Below are positions 41,476 through 53,666 of a stretch of DNA of 64,000 bases, one piece after another (positions within the stretch are counted from its first letter, which is position 1; each line of letters starts with the position of its first letter). The stretch spans positions 8,080,207-8,144,206 of the forward strand of contig CM023536.1 in NCBI GenBank assembly GCA_013350335.1, written 5' to 3'. The translations under genes were made by a program, and so were the position numbers. Under the pieces are notes generated by a model. It did not search any database, was not told the origin of the DNA, and saw nothing but the letters and a program-made list of their open reading frames with translations. This DNA is from Chimonanthus salicifolius. Lineage: Eukaryota > Streptophyta > Magnoliopsida > Laurales > Calycanthaceae.

Positions 41476-43544
41476 TGATTGCAACTATATCATTATCCAT
41501 AGCCATTCTGAAGATGCTCAAGAAGAGACTTTTGATTTATATGATATTTTGACATAGAAGATGAAGTAAATTACAATTATTATGTTTAGACCTACTATTT
41601 ATAGTAAGTAATTAAAACAATAAAAAAAAATTGTCTCAATCATCTTTATTTTTATCAATCTAGATCCACCCAAATCATGGTTTCTGTCAATCATCTTTGA
41701 ATAGAAAATTTATCCACACTTTATTATTGAATTTGAAATTATTTATGAGATGAAATTAAGAAAATGATAAAAATGACTCAAATAATCATATTTTAAGGAA
41801 AAATAAAGTAACTAAGCAGAAAATTACTAGATTCTTTATCAAATGGGCGTAATGACCATCAACTAATATTTTTTTAATTCTCTCTCATTAGGTGTTATTG
41901 TTAGACTAGAAGTTTGATAATTCTTAGTAGATGATCATTCTTTATAAATTTTACTAAACAACCTCTTAAATGTTTGTTCTCGTGCTAATATCATCCTATC
42001 AATTTCATTCTTCAAATACAACGAGTTAGAAAACAGATCAATAAAACAACATAAAAGGAGAGGATGGAAGCTACTAAAAAGATTTTTTTTAACTGATCTT
42101 TCATGCAGTAAGTATCAGCTCATATGGGCACTATTGTAATCAATGTGCGCAATGTAATGGTTGTTGAGAATAAAAGTGCACAAACAAGAATCGAAAAAAT
42201 AGAAATCACATATCAATCATACAAGGAGACATAGAGGTTTTTTTAAACAACGACTGTGACCCTCGGAGCAATTTTTGCTCTCACTCTCTCTCATGAAAAT
42301 AGACATTATATACTGCCTCAGTTAGAACTTATAAAAAATGTAATATGAAAATTAAAAAATTGCTCTCTAAAAAATTTGGACCTGACTTGCAGCTATGGGT
42401 GCATCTTAGTTGAGGCTCTGCAGAACCTAACAATGGTTAAGGTTCCAATAAGAATTGAGACTGGTATCCAACCTTAGTTGGGTGCATCTTTTGATCCACA
42501 GTCAAATCCAACTTTTTTTGCAGCTAATTTACATGTTATCCTACCATATAACAAGTATTTTCAGTATCTTATCTGAGATACCTAACTCCATTATTATTCA
42601 ATCTTGACTAGGCTCCATTGCCTCTTTCTTCTTAGAAATTAGGGGCTATTCTCTTAAGAGGAAGCTTTTCTTTTCTTCTAAAAAATTCTTCAAAGAACTT
42701 CACCACCTTATATCAAATCATACTATCATGTATCCATCACTCAATTTCTAGAACTATTGAAAAGGATTATCATATGGCAATACCAAACCAAATAAAATGG
42801 ATTGTAGAAATCTTAAGCCAAATAAACTTTTGGAATTCTAATACCTTAATATTTTTCAAATCGTTTTAAATATTATCCAATAGGTATAGTTAAAAACAAA
42901 ATATGTATTTAAAAGAATAAAAGTTTTATTAAAGATTTTTATTTAAAATGATAATAATTAATTATGTTATTAAATTTTGTTTTAAAATAATAACCTATCT
43001 AAAAATTCTCCACCCTCGTTTTTTGTTTTATTTGAAGAATTCATGTAGGAGGAATAATTCTTCCACCCTAAAACGCCACCTGTCTTTGTATGGTATTGAC
43101 TTAGTTTAGCAGTGGGACGTTCATTGGCTTGTGTCAATGCATCTGTCTTCTCTAATCTGTACAGCAAACCCTAGAAGAATGATTAGATGAATGATTCATT
43201 GAATCATTTGACACGAGCAACTTGTAAATGAACCCCAATCATTTTGCCCATCAATTAAACGAATTCCCATCATCTTATTTTGAACAATTAATTAATTGAT
43301 TATATATAAATCTAATCTTTCAGTCTACGTACACAAAATAAGTTCGACGGAAATGATCCTTGAGAGAAGAAAATATAGATATTATTAATTATTTTTGAAG
43401 ATCAATGTATTATGTATAACACAAAAACAACATATATTATATTTAAAAATTTGATAAAAAGACAATTCCCATTTAGAATTTTGATTAAATAGATCCACAC
43501 ATGTAAAAAATACTGACGTTTACGATACCATACTATCTTTATAT

Positions 43545-43675
43545 GATTTTTTTGGATAACATGACTATCTCTACCCCACATTAAAGGTGAGACTAATTCC
43601 ACATTCAACGTGAATTGAATTCAAAATTCCATTTGATGAGACGGATTTTTTTACCATGAGGCCAAACCATACTAT
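43545..43675 (-). mobile_element. SINE family S2 variant (right-arm copy)
   Basis: Reverse complement of the copy at 7362-7548; the ends ggataacatgactatctcta and catgaggccaaaccat mark it. Confidence 0.55.
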
Positions 43676-43750
43676 TATCTAAATGTTAATTTTTTTCTTT
43701 CTTTTCTCGTCTACACAATATATGGACCCATAATATAGAACACTTTGGAC

Positions 43751-43970
43751 CAGGGGTTCAAATATCGGCCGATACATATCATATCGACCGATATGTATCT
43801 GTTTTGAGCTAATGAATATCGGTCGATATATATCATTATTGACCGATATTCACAATATCGGCCGTATTATATCGGCCAATATCAAAATATTGGCCGATAT
43901 CAGCCGATATCGACTGGAGAGAGAAAAATATCAGCCGATATATTGGCCAAAAACGCTTTTTAAAACCCTG
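43751..43970. mobile_element. hAT-like MITE, family B, copy B4
   Basis: CAGGGGTTCAAATATCGG...AAAACCCTG; 8-bp flanks CTTTGGAC (43743-43750) and CTCTGGAC (43971-43978). The interior is almost entirely atatcggccgatat-type words. It lies about 370 bp upstream of the BAHD2 ATG and is absent from BAHD1 and from the BAHD3 upstream region. Confidence 0.87.
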
Positions 43971-44065
43971 CTCTGGACTAACATACCCGTAGCCACTTGT
44001 GATTGACCACAAATTAAAGAGTCAAACTGTAGTTGTTAAAGAGAAAAAGACAAGACAGAGAGACT

Positions 44066-44091
44066 GAGAGAGAGAGAGAGAGAGAGAGAGG
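44066..44091. repeat. GA dinucleotide microsatellite in the BAHD2 promoter
   Basis: A near-perfect (GA)n run about 95 bp before the TATA box. GA runs of this kind are bound by plant BBR/BPC factors (family knowledge). BAHD1 lacks it; BAHD3 has only short gaga stretches downstream of its TATA box. Confidence 0.8.
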
Positions 44092-44184
44092 AAGCAGAGC
44101 AGAACCTAGTAAATGAGAAACCCATGCCAACAACTTCAAGCAGTAGCATCTCCCCAAGTGCATGAATCCAACTCACTCTCCTCC

Positions 44185-44193
44185 TTTATATAT
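44185..44193 (+). promoter_or_regulatory. TATA box of BAHD2
   Basis: tttatatat within ctcctttatatatccctctc, about 150 bp before the ATG; homologous to the BAHD1 block at 2529-2537. Confidence 0.7.
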
Positions 44194-44336
44194 CCCTCTC
44201 CATCCTCTCACTCCGACCACCATCGATACCACAAACAGAGGAGAGAGTAACAGAGAAAACAGAGAAGACCATACTTATCTTCTTCATTAATTTTCTCTTC
44301 AAAAGATTGAGAGAAAATTGCAACTGTGTTGTCGTA

Positions 44337-45749
44337 ATGTCTCCTTCTCCTTCTTTGCTTTTCGCTACTCCCAAACTTGTTTCCAAATGTATGATATATC
44401 CAACTCAAAAATCAACCCTTGAAGATCTGAAGCTCTCTGTCTCTGATCTTCCAATGCTCTCATGTCAATACATTCAAAAGGGAGTCTTGCTCAACCTTCC
44501 CTCTTTCTCCTCTCAACTTCTTCTTTCCCTTCTCAAATCGTCTCTCTCCCACACTCTTGTTCACTTCCCCCCATTAGCCGGTCGTTTCTTCACCGACTCG
44601 GAAGGTCACGTGTTCATCACCTGCAATGATGCCGGTGTCGAATTTATCCACGCCGATGCCAGTGATGTCACTATCGATGACCTCCTCTCCCCGGTCGACG
44701 TCCCCGACTCGTTCAGGAAATTCTTCACCTACGCCTTTGATGGAGCTATCAGTTATAACGGCCACTTCCACTCCCTTCTCGCTGTGCAGGTCACCGAGCT
44801 GGCCGACGGCGTATTCATCGGCTGCGCTGTCAACCATGCAGTCACTGATGGAACTTCCTTTTGGAACTTCTTCAACACCTTTGCTGAGGTCTGCAAGGCT
44901 GGCGGTGCTGTCAAGCGGATATCGCGCACGCCCGACTTCACCCGGAACTTCTTCGGCGAATCAAAGGCGGTGCTGCAATTCCCAGAGGGAGGGCCCAATG
45001 TCACATTCTCCGGCGGGCAGCTCCGAGAGAGGATTTTCCGGTTCAGTCGGGAGGCGATCCTCAAGCTGAAATCCCATGCCAATGGCCTGAATTCACGACG
45101 TGGGGCTGTTGATTACAGTGGTACAGAGGCAGAGATTATGGGAAAGCAGAGTAATGACAATTGGAAGAACAGAGTTGATCGGACGGTGGAGATTTCATCT
45201 TTCCAATCGCTGTCTGCGCAGCTGTGGAGGTCCGTTACGAGGGCGAGGGAACTACCCACTACGGTGAACACAACATTTCGGATGGCAGTTAATTGCCGAC
45301 ACCGACTAGAGCCACGTATCGACACGTTATATTTTGGCAACGCGATCCAGAGCATCCCAACCGTTGCTTCTGTGGGGGAGATCCTGTCACGTGATCTGAG
45401 CTGGTGTGCGGGCCTACTCAACAAGAATGTGGTGGCCCACAACGATGCTACAGTGCGCCGGGGTGTGAAGGATTGGGAGAGAGAGCCGAGATGCTTCCCT
45501 TTGGGAAATTTTGATGGGGCATCCATCACAATGGGGAGCTCTCCCCGGTTTCCGATGTACGACAATGACTTCGGCTGGGGTCGACCGGTGGCAGTCCGCA
45601 GTGGCCGAGCCAACAAGTTTGACGGCAAGATATCGGCTTTCCCCGGCCGAGAAGGCGGCGGAAGTGTCGACTTGGAGGTGTGCTTGGCACCCGATACGAT
45701 GACCGCTTTAGAGGCCGATATGGAGTTTATGCAGTATGTATCGGAATAG
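44337..45749 (+). CDS. BAHD (HXXXD-type) acyltransferase, copy 2
   Basis: 470 residues, intronless, and intact from ATG at 44337 (context gtcgtaATG, shared by all copies) to TAG. An in-frame extension upstream begins only at a TTG codon and is not used. HAVTD places H167 and D171 as catalytic pair; DFGWG is at 411-415. Same At3g50280-like family and the same inferred acyl-CoA-dependent reaction in the cytosol; substrates unknown. Compared with copy 1 it has seven extra N-terminal residues (SLLFATP region), lacks two four-residue stretches around 255-275, and shows scattered substitutions, mostly conservative. GC content, notably at third positions, is much higher than in the flanks, as in the other copies. 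Its upstream region differs from copies 1 and 3 beyond about 300 bp, with a GA run and MITE B4, so expression may differ. Confidence 0.94.
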   Translation: MSPSPSLLFATPKLVSKCMIYPTQKSTLEDLKLSVSDLPMLSCQYIQKGVLLNLPSFSSQLLLSLLKSSLSHTLVHFPPLAGRFFTDSEGHVFITCNDAGVEFIHADASDVTIDDLLSPVDVPDSFRKFFTYAFDGAISYNGHFHSLLAVQVTELADGVFIGCAVNHAVTDGTSFWNFFNTFAEVCKAGGAVKRISRTPDFTRNFFGESKAVLQFPEGGPNVTFSGGQLRERIFRFSREAILKLKSHANGLNSRRGAVDYSGTEAEIMGKQSNDNWKNRVDRTVEISSFQSLSAQLWRSVTRARELPTTVNTTFRMAVNCRHRLEPRIDTLYFGNAIQSIPTVASVGEILSRDLSWCAGLLNKNVVAHNDATVRRGVKDWEREPRCFPLGNFDGASITMGSSPRFPMYDNDFGWGRPVAVRSGRANKFDGKISAFPGREGGGSVDLEVCLAPDTMTALEADMEFMQYVSE

Positions 45750-45869
45750 GTTGTTTCCTCTTCAGCTATTTCCTTTCCATGTGTACTTCTTCAGATGAAA
45801 AATGGGATGCGGAATTAATTATGTTAAGACTTAAGAGACTAATGATCTCTAATTCAGACCCATCACATA

Positions 45870-47129
45870 TATTCCCTTGAAATTGTTAATGGATTAAATT
45901 TAAATTGAGGATGAATTCAGGCTATTATTTGGTCCTGTTTATTTATTTATTAAACAATTAAGGATTAAATTATTTACTAAATTCATAAATTCAAGTATTA
46001 TATAAAAAAAAAGGTTTTCTATCTTTTATGATAAGCCTCAAATGCATGATTAATAGTTTTAAATTAAACAGAAGAAGAAAATTACAAAATTGGAATTCTC
46101 ATAAAAGAGTTATTTTGTATATTAAAAATCAGAAAGAGGCTTTAGTTGGCTAAATACAAAATTGGCTACTAAAATGGAGGATCCATATTCTCTAGTATCT
46201 CAAATAACTACTATCTTCTATTAAAATTCATAATTTTTTCATAAATACTTAATTTCATGAAAATGACGTCGGAATAGAAGATTCATTTCAACTATGAAGA
46301 ACTTATTTCCATACATTCCTAAAATAATACCCATTGAAAAATTCAAATTGAAATATATTGATGGGATACTTTCTCTTAAAAAGATTATGCTAACGGCTGT
46401 ATTAATTTTTTTTTCTTAAAACATATCTTAAATGAAAAATGGCCATAAAAAAATTAATATGTGACACTCATGGTAAAAATAGGGTAATGATTTGGATAGA
46501 GGGGGTTTTCACACACTCCAGAAGACTAATCGGGTGAGATGCCTGGAGAGTATATTTTGATAAATTTAGAATTTTAGTTTTATTTTGTACAGTAGAATGT
46601 GGTATACAACCATTCTCCTCTAAAAATTTGAAACTATAAATTTAAATCTATGTAATATGTGTTAAATTTGAGTAAAAATTATAAAGAACTTAGTCTTTTA
46701 TAATATAATTTATTTTTTATTTTTTTCATATTAAGAAAAAAGATTGAGGTTTTTTTTTTCAAAATTTCTATTAAAAATTCATGTAATCTATATTTGCAAA
46801 TATTTAAGGGGCACTCTTCGTAGAGTTACTCGGTATGTGTGGAAAACTTGCACATGTCCGAGGGTTAATCGGTGCTAGGGTTCTTGATCGCCAAGCCAAA
46901 TACCAGAAACCATAACTTTAATATCAAGTGTCCTCTCTCTTGTTGATTTCTTATTTTTTATTTTATTTTTATATTTTTAAAATTTTAAGAAATTTTATTT
47001 TTATTTTAAATTTCACTCTTAAGAGATCTAATACTTTATAAAAATAACAATTATTTAAAAAAAATATGTATACACTAGATTTTTTTTTAAATTTTTATCA
47101 TTTTTCTATATATCTAAAAATAAAAACTA
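45870..47129. other. AT-rich intergenic region downstream of BAHD2
   Basis: No gene is seen. Homology to the BAHD1 downstream region ends about 45865. An S2-like fragment lies at 46800-46905, and another trace near 46490-46560 (ggttttcacacactccagaa). Confidence 0.5.
46800..46905 (+). mobile_element. SINE family S2 fragment
   Basis: ggggcactcttcgtagagtt, actcggtatgtgtgg and gcacatgtccgagggttaat match the S2 body; head and tail are lost. Confidence 0.5.
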
Positions 47130-47494
47130 GATACGAGTAAAACTGTATTAATAATAAATTATCAATAAAGCTGATATACTTTACATAGATATGTATGAGA
47201 TGATTTTTTCTTTTATTTCTTGATTAGGCTAAAGTGGCAGCCCGCGTGTCCAAACTATTGAAAATGAAATAAGTCATTGATTGGCAAAGTTGATTGAGTA
47301 AATCTGATGATTAGTATTAAGTTATTAACTTAATTATTGTTTTTTTCAGCACATGCGCCATAGACAAGTAGGCCCCACCACTTTGAGAGACACCCACGTT
47401 TATCTTTAACTAAACTTCATTGACTAAACTTTTTAGTCTTAATTTGGAATTTTCTTCTTATCTTCTTTTCTGCCATATCAGGTGTAAAATATGG

Positions 47495-47675
47495 CAAATA
47501 ATATTGATACGCGGAAAAAAAAATAGTAATGATATTTATTGATATTCGGGCGATATCAGATATATATCACTCAATATATATAGTCGATATCTGAGATGAT
47601 TTTGATTAAAAAGAAAATAAGAGAGATTTCTCGGCCCATATATCAGCCGAGACCGGTATTTAAACCCCTCTATAA
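47495..47675. mobile_element. Degenerate family B MITE, copy B6
   Basis: gggcgatatcagatatatat, tcggcccatatatcagccg and a right end ttaaacccct. The left end and target duplication are not preserved. Confidence 0.55.
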
Positions 47676-48559
47676 ATCAATGATGCAACCCATTTCTAAG
47701 TAAATCTTTTTCTTTTCTCTACACGTATTTATGTTTATTAGTTGTTATTTTTTTTAAATTTAATGTGTGTTTAAAGATTAGTCGAATACTCTTAAAAAGT
47801 CCTTAGATATTTTATTCAAAATTTATTTTGATGCGCATCTAATTAATTTTGATCGCATAATTGCTGGCACATAAAAGTTGTTGTTTTGGGACCATTTACC
47901 TTTTTCTCAAGAACAAAATGGACTGAGAATATTTTGGATGGACTCCTCAGAATAAGTTGCACTTTTCATGAGAATGCATTCTTTTATTTATGACAATTTT
48001 TATTTTTCATTTTATACTAAAAACAAAATTTTCCTCTTAGTTTTCTAATTTTTTTTTTGTCGAGTTTAATAAAATAAATTCGAGTTGAATCAAGTTAGTA
48101 ATTAAAAATTTGAGTCAGATTAGATCGATTTGATAGAAAATCTGTTATTACTTGGAGTCAATCCAACCTAGCCTATTACCACCTGCTAATTTCAGTAACG
48201 AGAAATGATCTTATTTAGCCATTTTAATGATAAGATTGAGTAATAAATGATAGCATTTGAGAAATGTGAGATCTACAGACTAAAAATTTAAACTGTTAGA
48301 TTAATTTCTTTATACACATTTACAAATGTTTCTTTTTAGATTTTTTATGAGTATCAGATCCAAACATTGGATTAAACAAATAAAAAATACTTGCTTAGAA
48401 AATTTATAAAGCTCATCACACCCTTCTTTTGATCTATCCAACCTCATAAATCTAATATTTTAACAAAATCTCATAAGTGATATAGATATTAATATGTATG
48501 CAGAAATTCATAAAAAAAAAAAATTAAAATTTTCATCAATGAGTGATGCATATCTCAAA

Positions 48560-49135
48560 TGTTACGAACCCAAAGGGGTTGGAGCAGGGGTGAAAAAAAC
48601 GGGCTGGCCGATATTATTCTCTCTCCTCTTTTTGATTTTTTTTTTTTAAATATCGGTATTATTTTATTATTATTTTTTGAATTAAAAAATATTACAAAAC
48701 CGAAAAAGAAACTTTTTTTTAAAAAAAAAATTGAAAATGTAAATATTGGCAGATATCGGCCGATATTTTAACCCGAGACCATCACCATTTTGAATTTTTT
48801 TTTTTTTTTAAAAAATACCGATATTAATCATATCGGCCGATATTGGACAGATATGGTTCAGCGAGATATCGGCCATGTCGGCCGATATGATTGTTGTACG
48901 GCCGATATTATACTGGGATTAAAATCCTATGACATCGGCCTATACGTTTCGTATCGGCCGATATCTCGACCCCTGGGTTAACCTACGTCAAAAAAGAGGA
49001 GTTTTGAATTCAGTTTCTACTCTACTTTAAAGGGCCACTCCTTGTAGAGTTACTCGGTATGTGCAGGTACAAAAACTTGCACATGTCTCAAAAATTACTC
49101 AGGTGCTTTAAGAGGCCTGAACACCTTGATTTTAG
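48560..49135 (+). mobile_element. SINE family S2 interrupted by a MITE
   Basis: The head aacccaaaggggttggag (48566-48584) and the body from 48976 (aacctacgtc, gagttttgaattcagtttct, aggtgctttaagaggcctga) are the two halves of one S2 copy split by family B MITE B5. Confidence 0.65.
48585..48975. mobile_element. hAT-like MITE, family B, copy B5 (long form)
   Basis: CAGGGGTGAAAAAAACG...TCTCGACCCCTG, 391 bp. The internal AT-rich block is shared with B2. Flanks ggttggag and ggttaacc match only partly, so the target duplication has decayed or was altered. Confidence 0.78.
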
Positions 49136-49189
49136 AAATATCATGATAGTATCAATCACCATTAATATCTCGAGAAGATATTTGTGACG

Positions 49190-50190
49190 AATGATTCTGT
49201 TATTGCAACCGACGTTTAGACGCGAGAGGCTCTCTCTCACATCCCTTTCTGTAGCTTATTGTCTTCTTGTTTGCAGTGGAAAGGTGAATATAATAGGAAT
49301 ACGTGGTTGTGATTGTGTTAGGAGTGGGAATGTGGAAGGTGACAGGGAATGCCTACATTCACCCAATCTTTATCTGCTTATAATTGTTAATGAAGGACTC
49401 GTTCACCTAATCACTTGTGCATTAAACAAATGACAATAGCGAAGAAACTTGATCAAAGAGAGATAGATATACATTGAAATATTTCCTAATACAACGGCAA
49501 CAGTTGCAGAAACCGGCCATGAATATTAAAATGAAAATCAAACTATAATTAATTCTACCGTCCAATGTTCTTCCAGTCTTCCTATTTGGGAGTCTATGAA
49601 CTTCATGGCTTAGTATGGATAGGAATGGAGTGATTAATCCAAGCATTTCTTTCAGGAATGAATAAATAATCATGTAACTATCAAATTATTGAAAAAAATC
49701 CAGTTTTAAAAATACCAAAATTTGCTGTTTTCTTTAATAAATATGCATAAATTAAAATAATAATTCATAGCAGACTCAATAATAATAAATTAGAATGATA
49801 ATTCATAGAGAAGTCATTACGTACACAATGAATATGAGATCTGTCTGATTTATAAAATTGAGAAGGTGGCACTAATTTGTAACCATTTGTAACTATATCA
49901 TAAATATCAGCAGTATTTTTTAATTTATCATGTTTTTATCGAAAAGATATTATTATAACATTAGTAACGTATATTTATCGTACGGTGGTCAATTCCCAAT
50001 AAATTATCGATAAAATCATGTTAAAATTTTAATAAATGATAATATCATGATTAGATCGGGATAAATTCTTGATAAATTCTCTATTAAGATTTTTATTTTA
50101 TTAATATTTTCATTTAATTTAATTTTTATAATTTTATATTTCCTACGAGATTTTTTTCAATCATGTTTAGTGAAAAATAAAAAATTTGAA
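49190..50190. other. Unit 1 sequence without a recognised gene
   Basis: 49190-49745 is conserved in unit 2 (59410-59940), but frames are short and not conserved as protein. The rest is AT-rich. Confidence 0.45.
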
Positions 50191-50194
50191 AATA

Positions 50195-50395
50195 TCTTAA
50201 TAGGCCAACGATCCTCCAACCGACATTTTGTGTAACCCAACTACGGGATTTTATTGTATTGCCCATTTTGCCTTTCGAATCGACTTGCCGAACCTTTTGT
50301 TATAAGTGATTCGAAAAATTCGTCGAACTAATTCAAAAAAATAAAATAGATAATACAGTAAAAATCAGTGTAGATATTATAGAAAATATCCCTAA
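50195..50395. mobile_element. Decayed relative of MITE family D
   Basis: cgatcctccaaccgacattt followed by tgtgtaac resembles the family D end at 35075-35102. The right end is not recognisable. Confidence 0.45.
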
Positions 50396-51234
50396 AAATA
50401 TCTCAAATTTATGACAATGATTTGTAAATGCTGCTTTGTGCATTGACTTGACTCTCTATCAGAATCAACCTCGAATTCTATGGAAAGACAAGGAGCCTCT
50501 GTTTCTTTCTTTTTCTCGCATCTTCTTGGAAGGAAACTTTTCCCCTCTCTCTTTCTCTCTTTATTTTCTGCTTTCAAGTGCGACACTGTCTCTTTCCTGT
50601 ACATGCAGCCGTTGGATTTTGAATCTCACTCTTAACTCGGTTTACTTTGTTGGGTCTTTGGATTGAGCCTTGACACCTCAAGGTCGGTGAATCATGCATG
50701 TTAAACACGGGTGCATGAACGTGTGACTTTCACACTCTAATTAGAGTAAAACTTAAGTCGGCTTTTAACTCGACTTTAAAAATTGTGATGTAGATTATAC
50801 ATTTTTTCAAATTAGAGTCAGCTTAGATTGAAGAAAAAAAAGAAGTTAAATTTAAATCGAGTTGGACATTTTCTAATTTGTTTTCTCACCTAAATCTATT
50901 ATGGTTTAATGTATAGGAATCATTTAGTTTTTTCTTTTTAAACTATTGTCCATGAAAACTATTGGAATCATTTCTGATTGTGTATTTGAAAGTTTGAGGC
51001 GTCTATGCAGTGGTCAATTGGTAATCATAATTATGTTTACCAAAAAATGCTTATATATAAGCATTACAATAATGTAGTTTGAAGTTTTAATAAGAATTTC
51101 ATTTGGTGGTAGAAACTGGGATAAATTGGTTAGTTAGATTAAATCAAGCAGAGTTGATGCCTTGCTATGCAGAAAAGAAAGGGTTATGATCGGATTTTTG
51201 TCATGTACAACCTTATGATGGCTAACTCATATTT

Positions 51235-51395
51235 ATCTTAAGTTTAGATCGAGTCAGATCAGGTTGAGTGACACTCGGATTGAATAATTTGAGTTGCCAA
51301 TTCTGATCAAGTTAGATAAAGTTCAATAATTTTTGAAATGAATTCGATTGAATTTATTGAAATCTGACACAACCCATCCGAATTTTACTCCTGCC
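51235..51395. mobile_element. Family A MITE fragment
   Basis: agatcgagtcagatcaggtt, gacactcggattgaat and cccatccgaattttactcct are diverged family A words. Confidence 0.45.
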
Positions 51396-51954
51396 AACCA
51401 AAAAACTTTGAGTAAAAAATGCCATACCACTCACTCTTAACTCGGTTGGATTTTGAATTTCACTCTTAAGTAAGTCGGTTTTCTTTTTGGGTGATTGTCT
51501 CGAGTCTTGACACGTCAAGGTCGGTGAATCATTCATGTTAAACACGGGTTCATGAACATGTGTCTTTCACACTCCAACCAGAAAATGTCCGAGTCCCAAA
51601 AGTCTCTGAGTCAAAAAAGCCAAACCAAAGAGCCACGTCATTGATTTATTTTCTCTAATACAACCAGAGAAAGAAGACTAATTCTAGCTTTTATTGTATT
51701 TTAGTTGAAGAAGGTTCTATATTTTCTTTTCTTTTCTAACACATAATAGCTTATTACTAACACATAATAGCTTATTAGGTCACTAATTTAATTTACTTGA
51801 CAATATTATATTAACTGCTTTTTCTATTCGAACAATATATGACGTGACGTGATATGCACATGATTTTTCACATTTAAACCCCACCTTAAAATCTATTTAT
51901 TGACTTTGTAATTACAATGGTTGTCAAATGGCATCAATGTAGCCTCTAGAGGGA

Positions 51955-52455
51955 AATCGGGTCTAATAGAGATTGAAAGAGTGCTTAGAAATCATAAAGG
52001 AGAGACTTCCAATTAGTCGATGGATATCAAGGATTCAAATGAGATAGAAATTCCTAACATTAGGCCAACTCTTGTCGTCTTGAAAGATTACAGTCCAGGC
52101 ATTTTAGTTATAGAAGGAAATTCGACAAATGCATTCAAATGGGCATCGGGATTATGGCGCCTACTTTGGATATTGACCAATGTGATTAGGGAGGTGAGAG
52201 ATTTAGCTAAAGGGGTGGGAGTATCTTTTGCTAAAGTTGGGTGATCAGCTAATAGCGTGACAGACTATTTTGCTAAATTGAGAGTTGAAATCATTGGGCG
52301 GGCATTTTTTTCCTCTGATTTGTATTTTATTTTTATTCGAATATTCTTTGCTTATTTTTTTTTCTTTTCTTTTGGTCTAATCTTTATAGACCCTCTTTTA
52401 TGTATTTGTAATCTCATCTTTCTTATTGTGATTCCTAAAAGAAAATTCCATCGAT
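51955..52455 (+). pseudogene. LINE RNase H fragment, copy L3
   Basis: Plus-strand peptide pieces GILVIEGNSTNAFKWASG, NVIREVRDLAKGVGVSF and VTDYFAKLRVE align with copy L1 at 27200-27560. A stop (TGA near 52244) and shifts break it. The 3' end reads cctcttttatgtatttgtaa without a clear A-tail. Confidence 0.78.
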
Positions 52456-53038
52456 TCTATATTTTTGAAATTGACATTTACTATTAAACTTAAAAAATTA
52501 TTTTTCACAATCAATTATTCACTTAACACTCATATGATTGAAAAATCCTTAAACTAACCAAGAGACACTCACTAATTTATATTAACTTAAACCAACACAT
52601 CAAATGGACTCCATTAAGAAACATTAAGTAGATGCATGTTTGTGAGGGAAGATTCCAAACGTAAAACAAAGCACCGACCTCACTCTATAAGTAGATCCAC
52701 CTGTTGATTCCAATTTTATTAGTGGAAGAGTATATTGCAATAATGGAGGTGTGATAAGGGGATAATTATCAATTAAAAAAGGAGGTTCAGTTCAGAGGTG
52801 GAATAAGGCGTTTACAGTAAGTAATTAAGAAATAAGAAAGAAGGAGGAGGCGGTGGCAGTGGCAGTGGACGTGAAACTCGAGAAGTAATGAAGGAGATTT
52901 GCAGAAGGATCCATGATTCCTAGGTGACTCGTGGAAATGCCCAACCTCTAACTTGAGATCCTAAACATAAATTAAAATAGGGTGTCTATCTTAATACAAG
53001 CATTATTTTTTAGTAGGTAAGAGTTTTAACTAACTTTT

Positions 53039-53224
53039 AATTTTGCCCTCCATACATTCATAGAAATCGATTTACGTTTCAGTGTATAAATTCACTCATC
53101 GGTGCACCGATTAGTGCACCAAATTGGACTCTTTCCATTTTCAAATGAATCAGTTCACTCATCGGTGCACCGGACAAGTGAACAAATTCACTAGAGAGTA
53201 AACCGATTTATGGGGGGGCAAAAT
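53039..53224. mobile_element. MITE at the junction of the tandem units
   Basis: Left end attttgccctccata with agaaatcgatttac; right end, reversed, attttgccccccataaatcg. Inside, cactcatcggtgcaccg occurs twice (about 53094 and 53155). The element lies exactly where the BAHD copy between units 1 and 2 would be expected. Confidence 0.65.
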
Positions 53225-53666
53225 AGGAAATTCAAAAAATTCATACCTCCTAAAAGATAATGTCCGTGTTAAGATGGGCACCTTTAAAATATTGATTATA
53301 AAAATAAATTTCATTCAAGTTTTTAGATATTTAATTGAAAATAATAACAAATATATGAAAGAGCACTGTGTCATCAATAAATTGCCGATATACTCGTAAA
53401 TAGGTATGTATGAGATGATTTTTTTCTTTATTCCTTAGTAGGCTAAACTCTAAATTATTGAAAATGAAAGTCATTGGCAAAGTTGATTGAGTAGAGTAAA
53501 TCTAATGATTAGTATTAACGTAATTATTGTTTCTTCAGCACATGCGCCATAGAGAAGTAGGCCCCACCACTTTGAGAGAGAGCCATCGCTGTCTCCTTGT
53601 CTCTTGTACTAAACTTTTTTGTCTTAGAAATTTTCTTCTTATCTTCTTTTAATTGTAAAATATGGT

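Larger units (their letters stand above)
39046..43680. repeat. Right inner arm of the large inverted duplication
   Basis: Reverse complement of 7345-12716 in the same order. Both arms contain an internal repeat of a roughly 200-bp block (39200-39400 and 39680-39860 here), which therefore arose before the arms separated. Right-arm-specific: an S1 SINE at 41325-41475. Left-arm-specific: 9930-10390. Confidence 0.88.
47130..52935. repeat. Tandem segmental duplication, unit 1
   Basis: Collinear with unit 2 (53360-63215). Anchors: cagcacatgcgccatagaca (47349) and 53539; ttacttggagtcaatccaa region (48150) and 57370; acggcaacagttgcagaaac (49493) and 59650; cctgtacatgcagccgttgg (50597) and 61661; ggaggcggtggcagtggcag (52847) and 63135. 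Unit 1 is shorter because unit 2 gained insertions. No intact gene is inside. Confidence 0.85.

Noticed and set aside
44307..44336. Ten-codon N-terminal extension of BAHD2
   Set aside because: It begins at TTG, not ATG, and the conserved start context lies at 44337 in all three copies.
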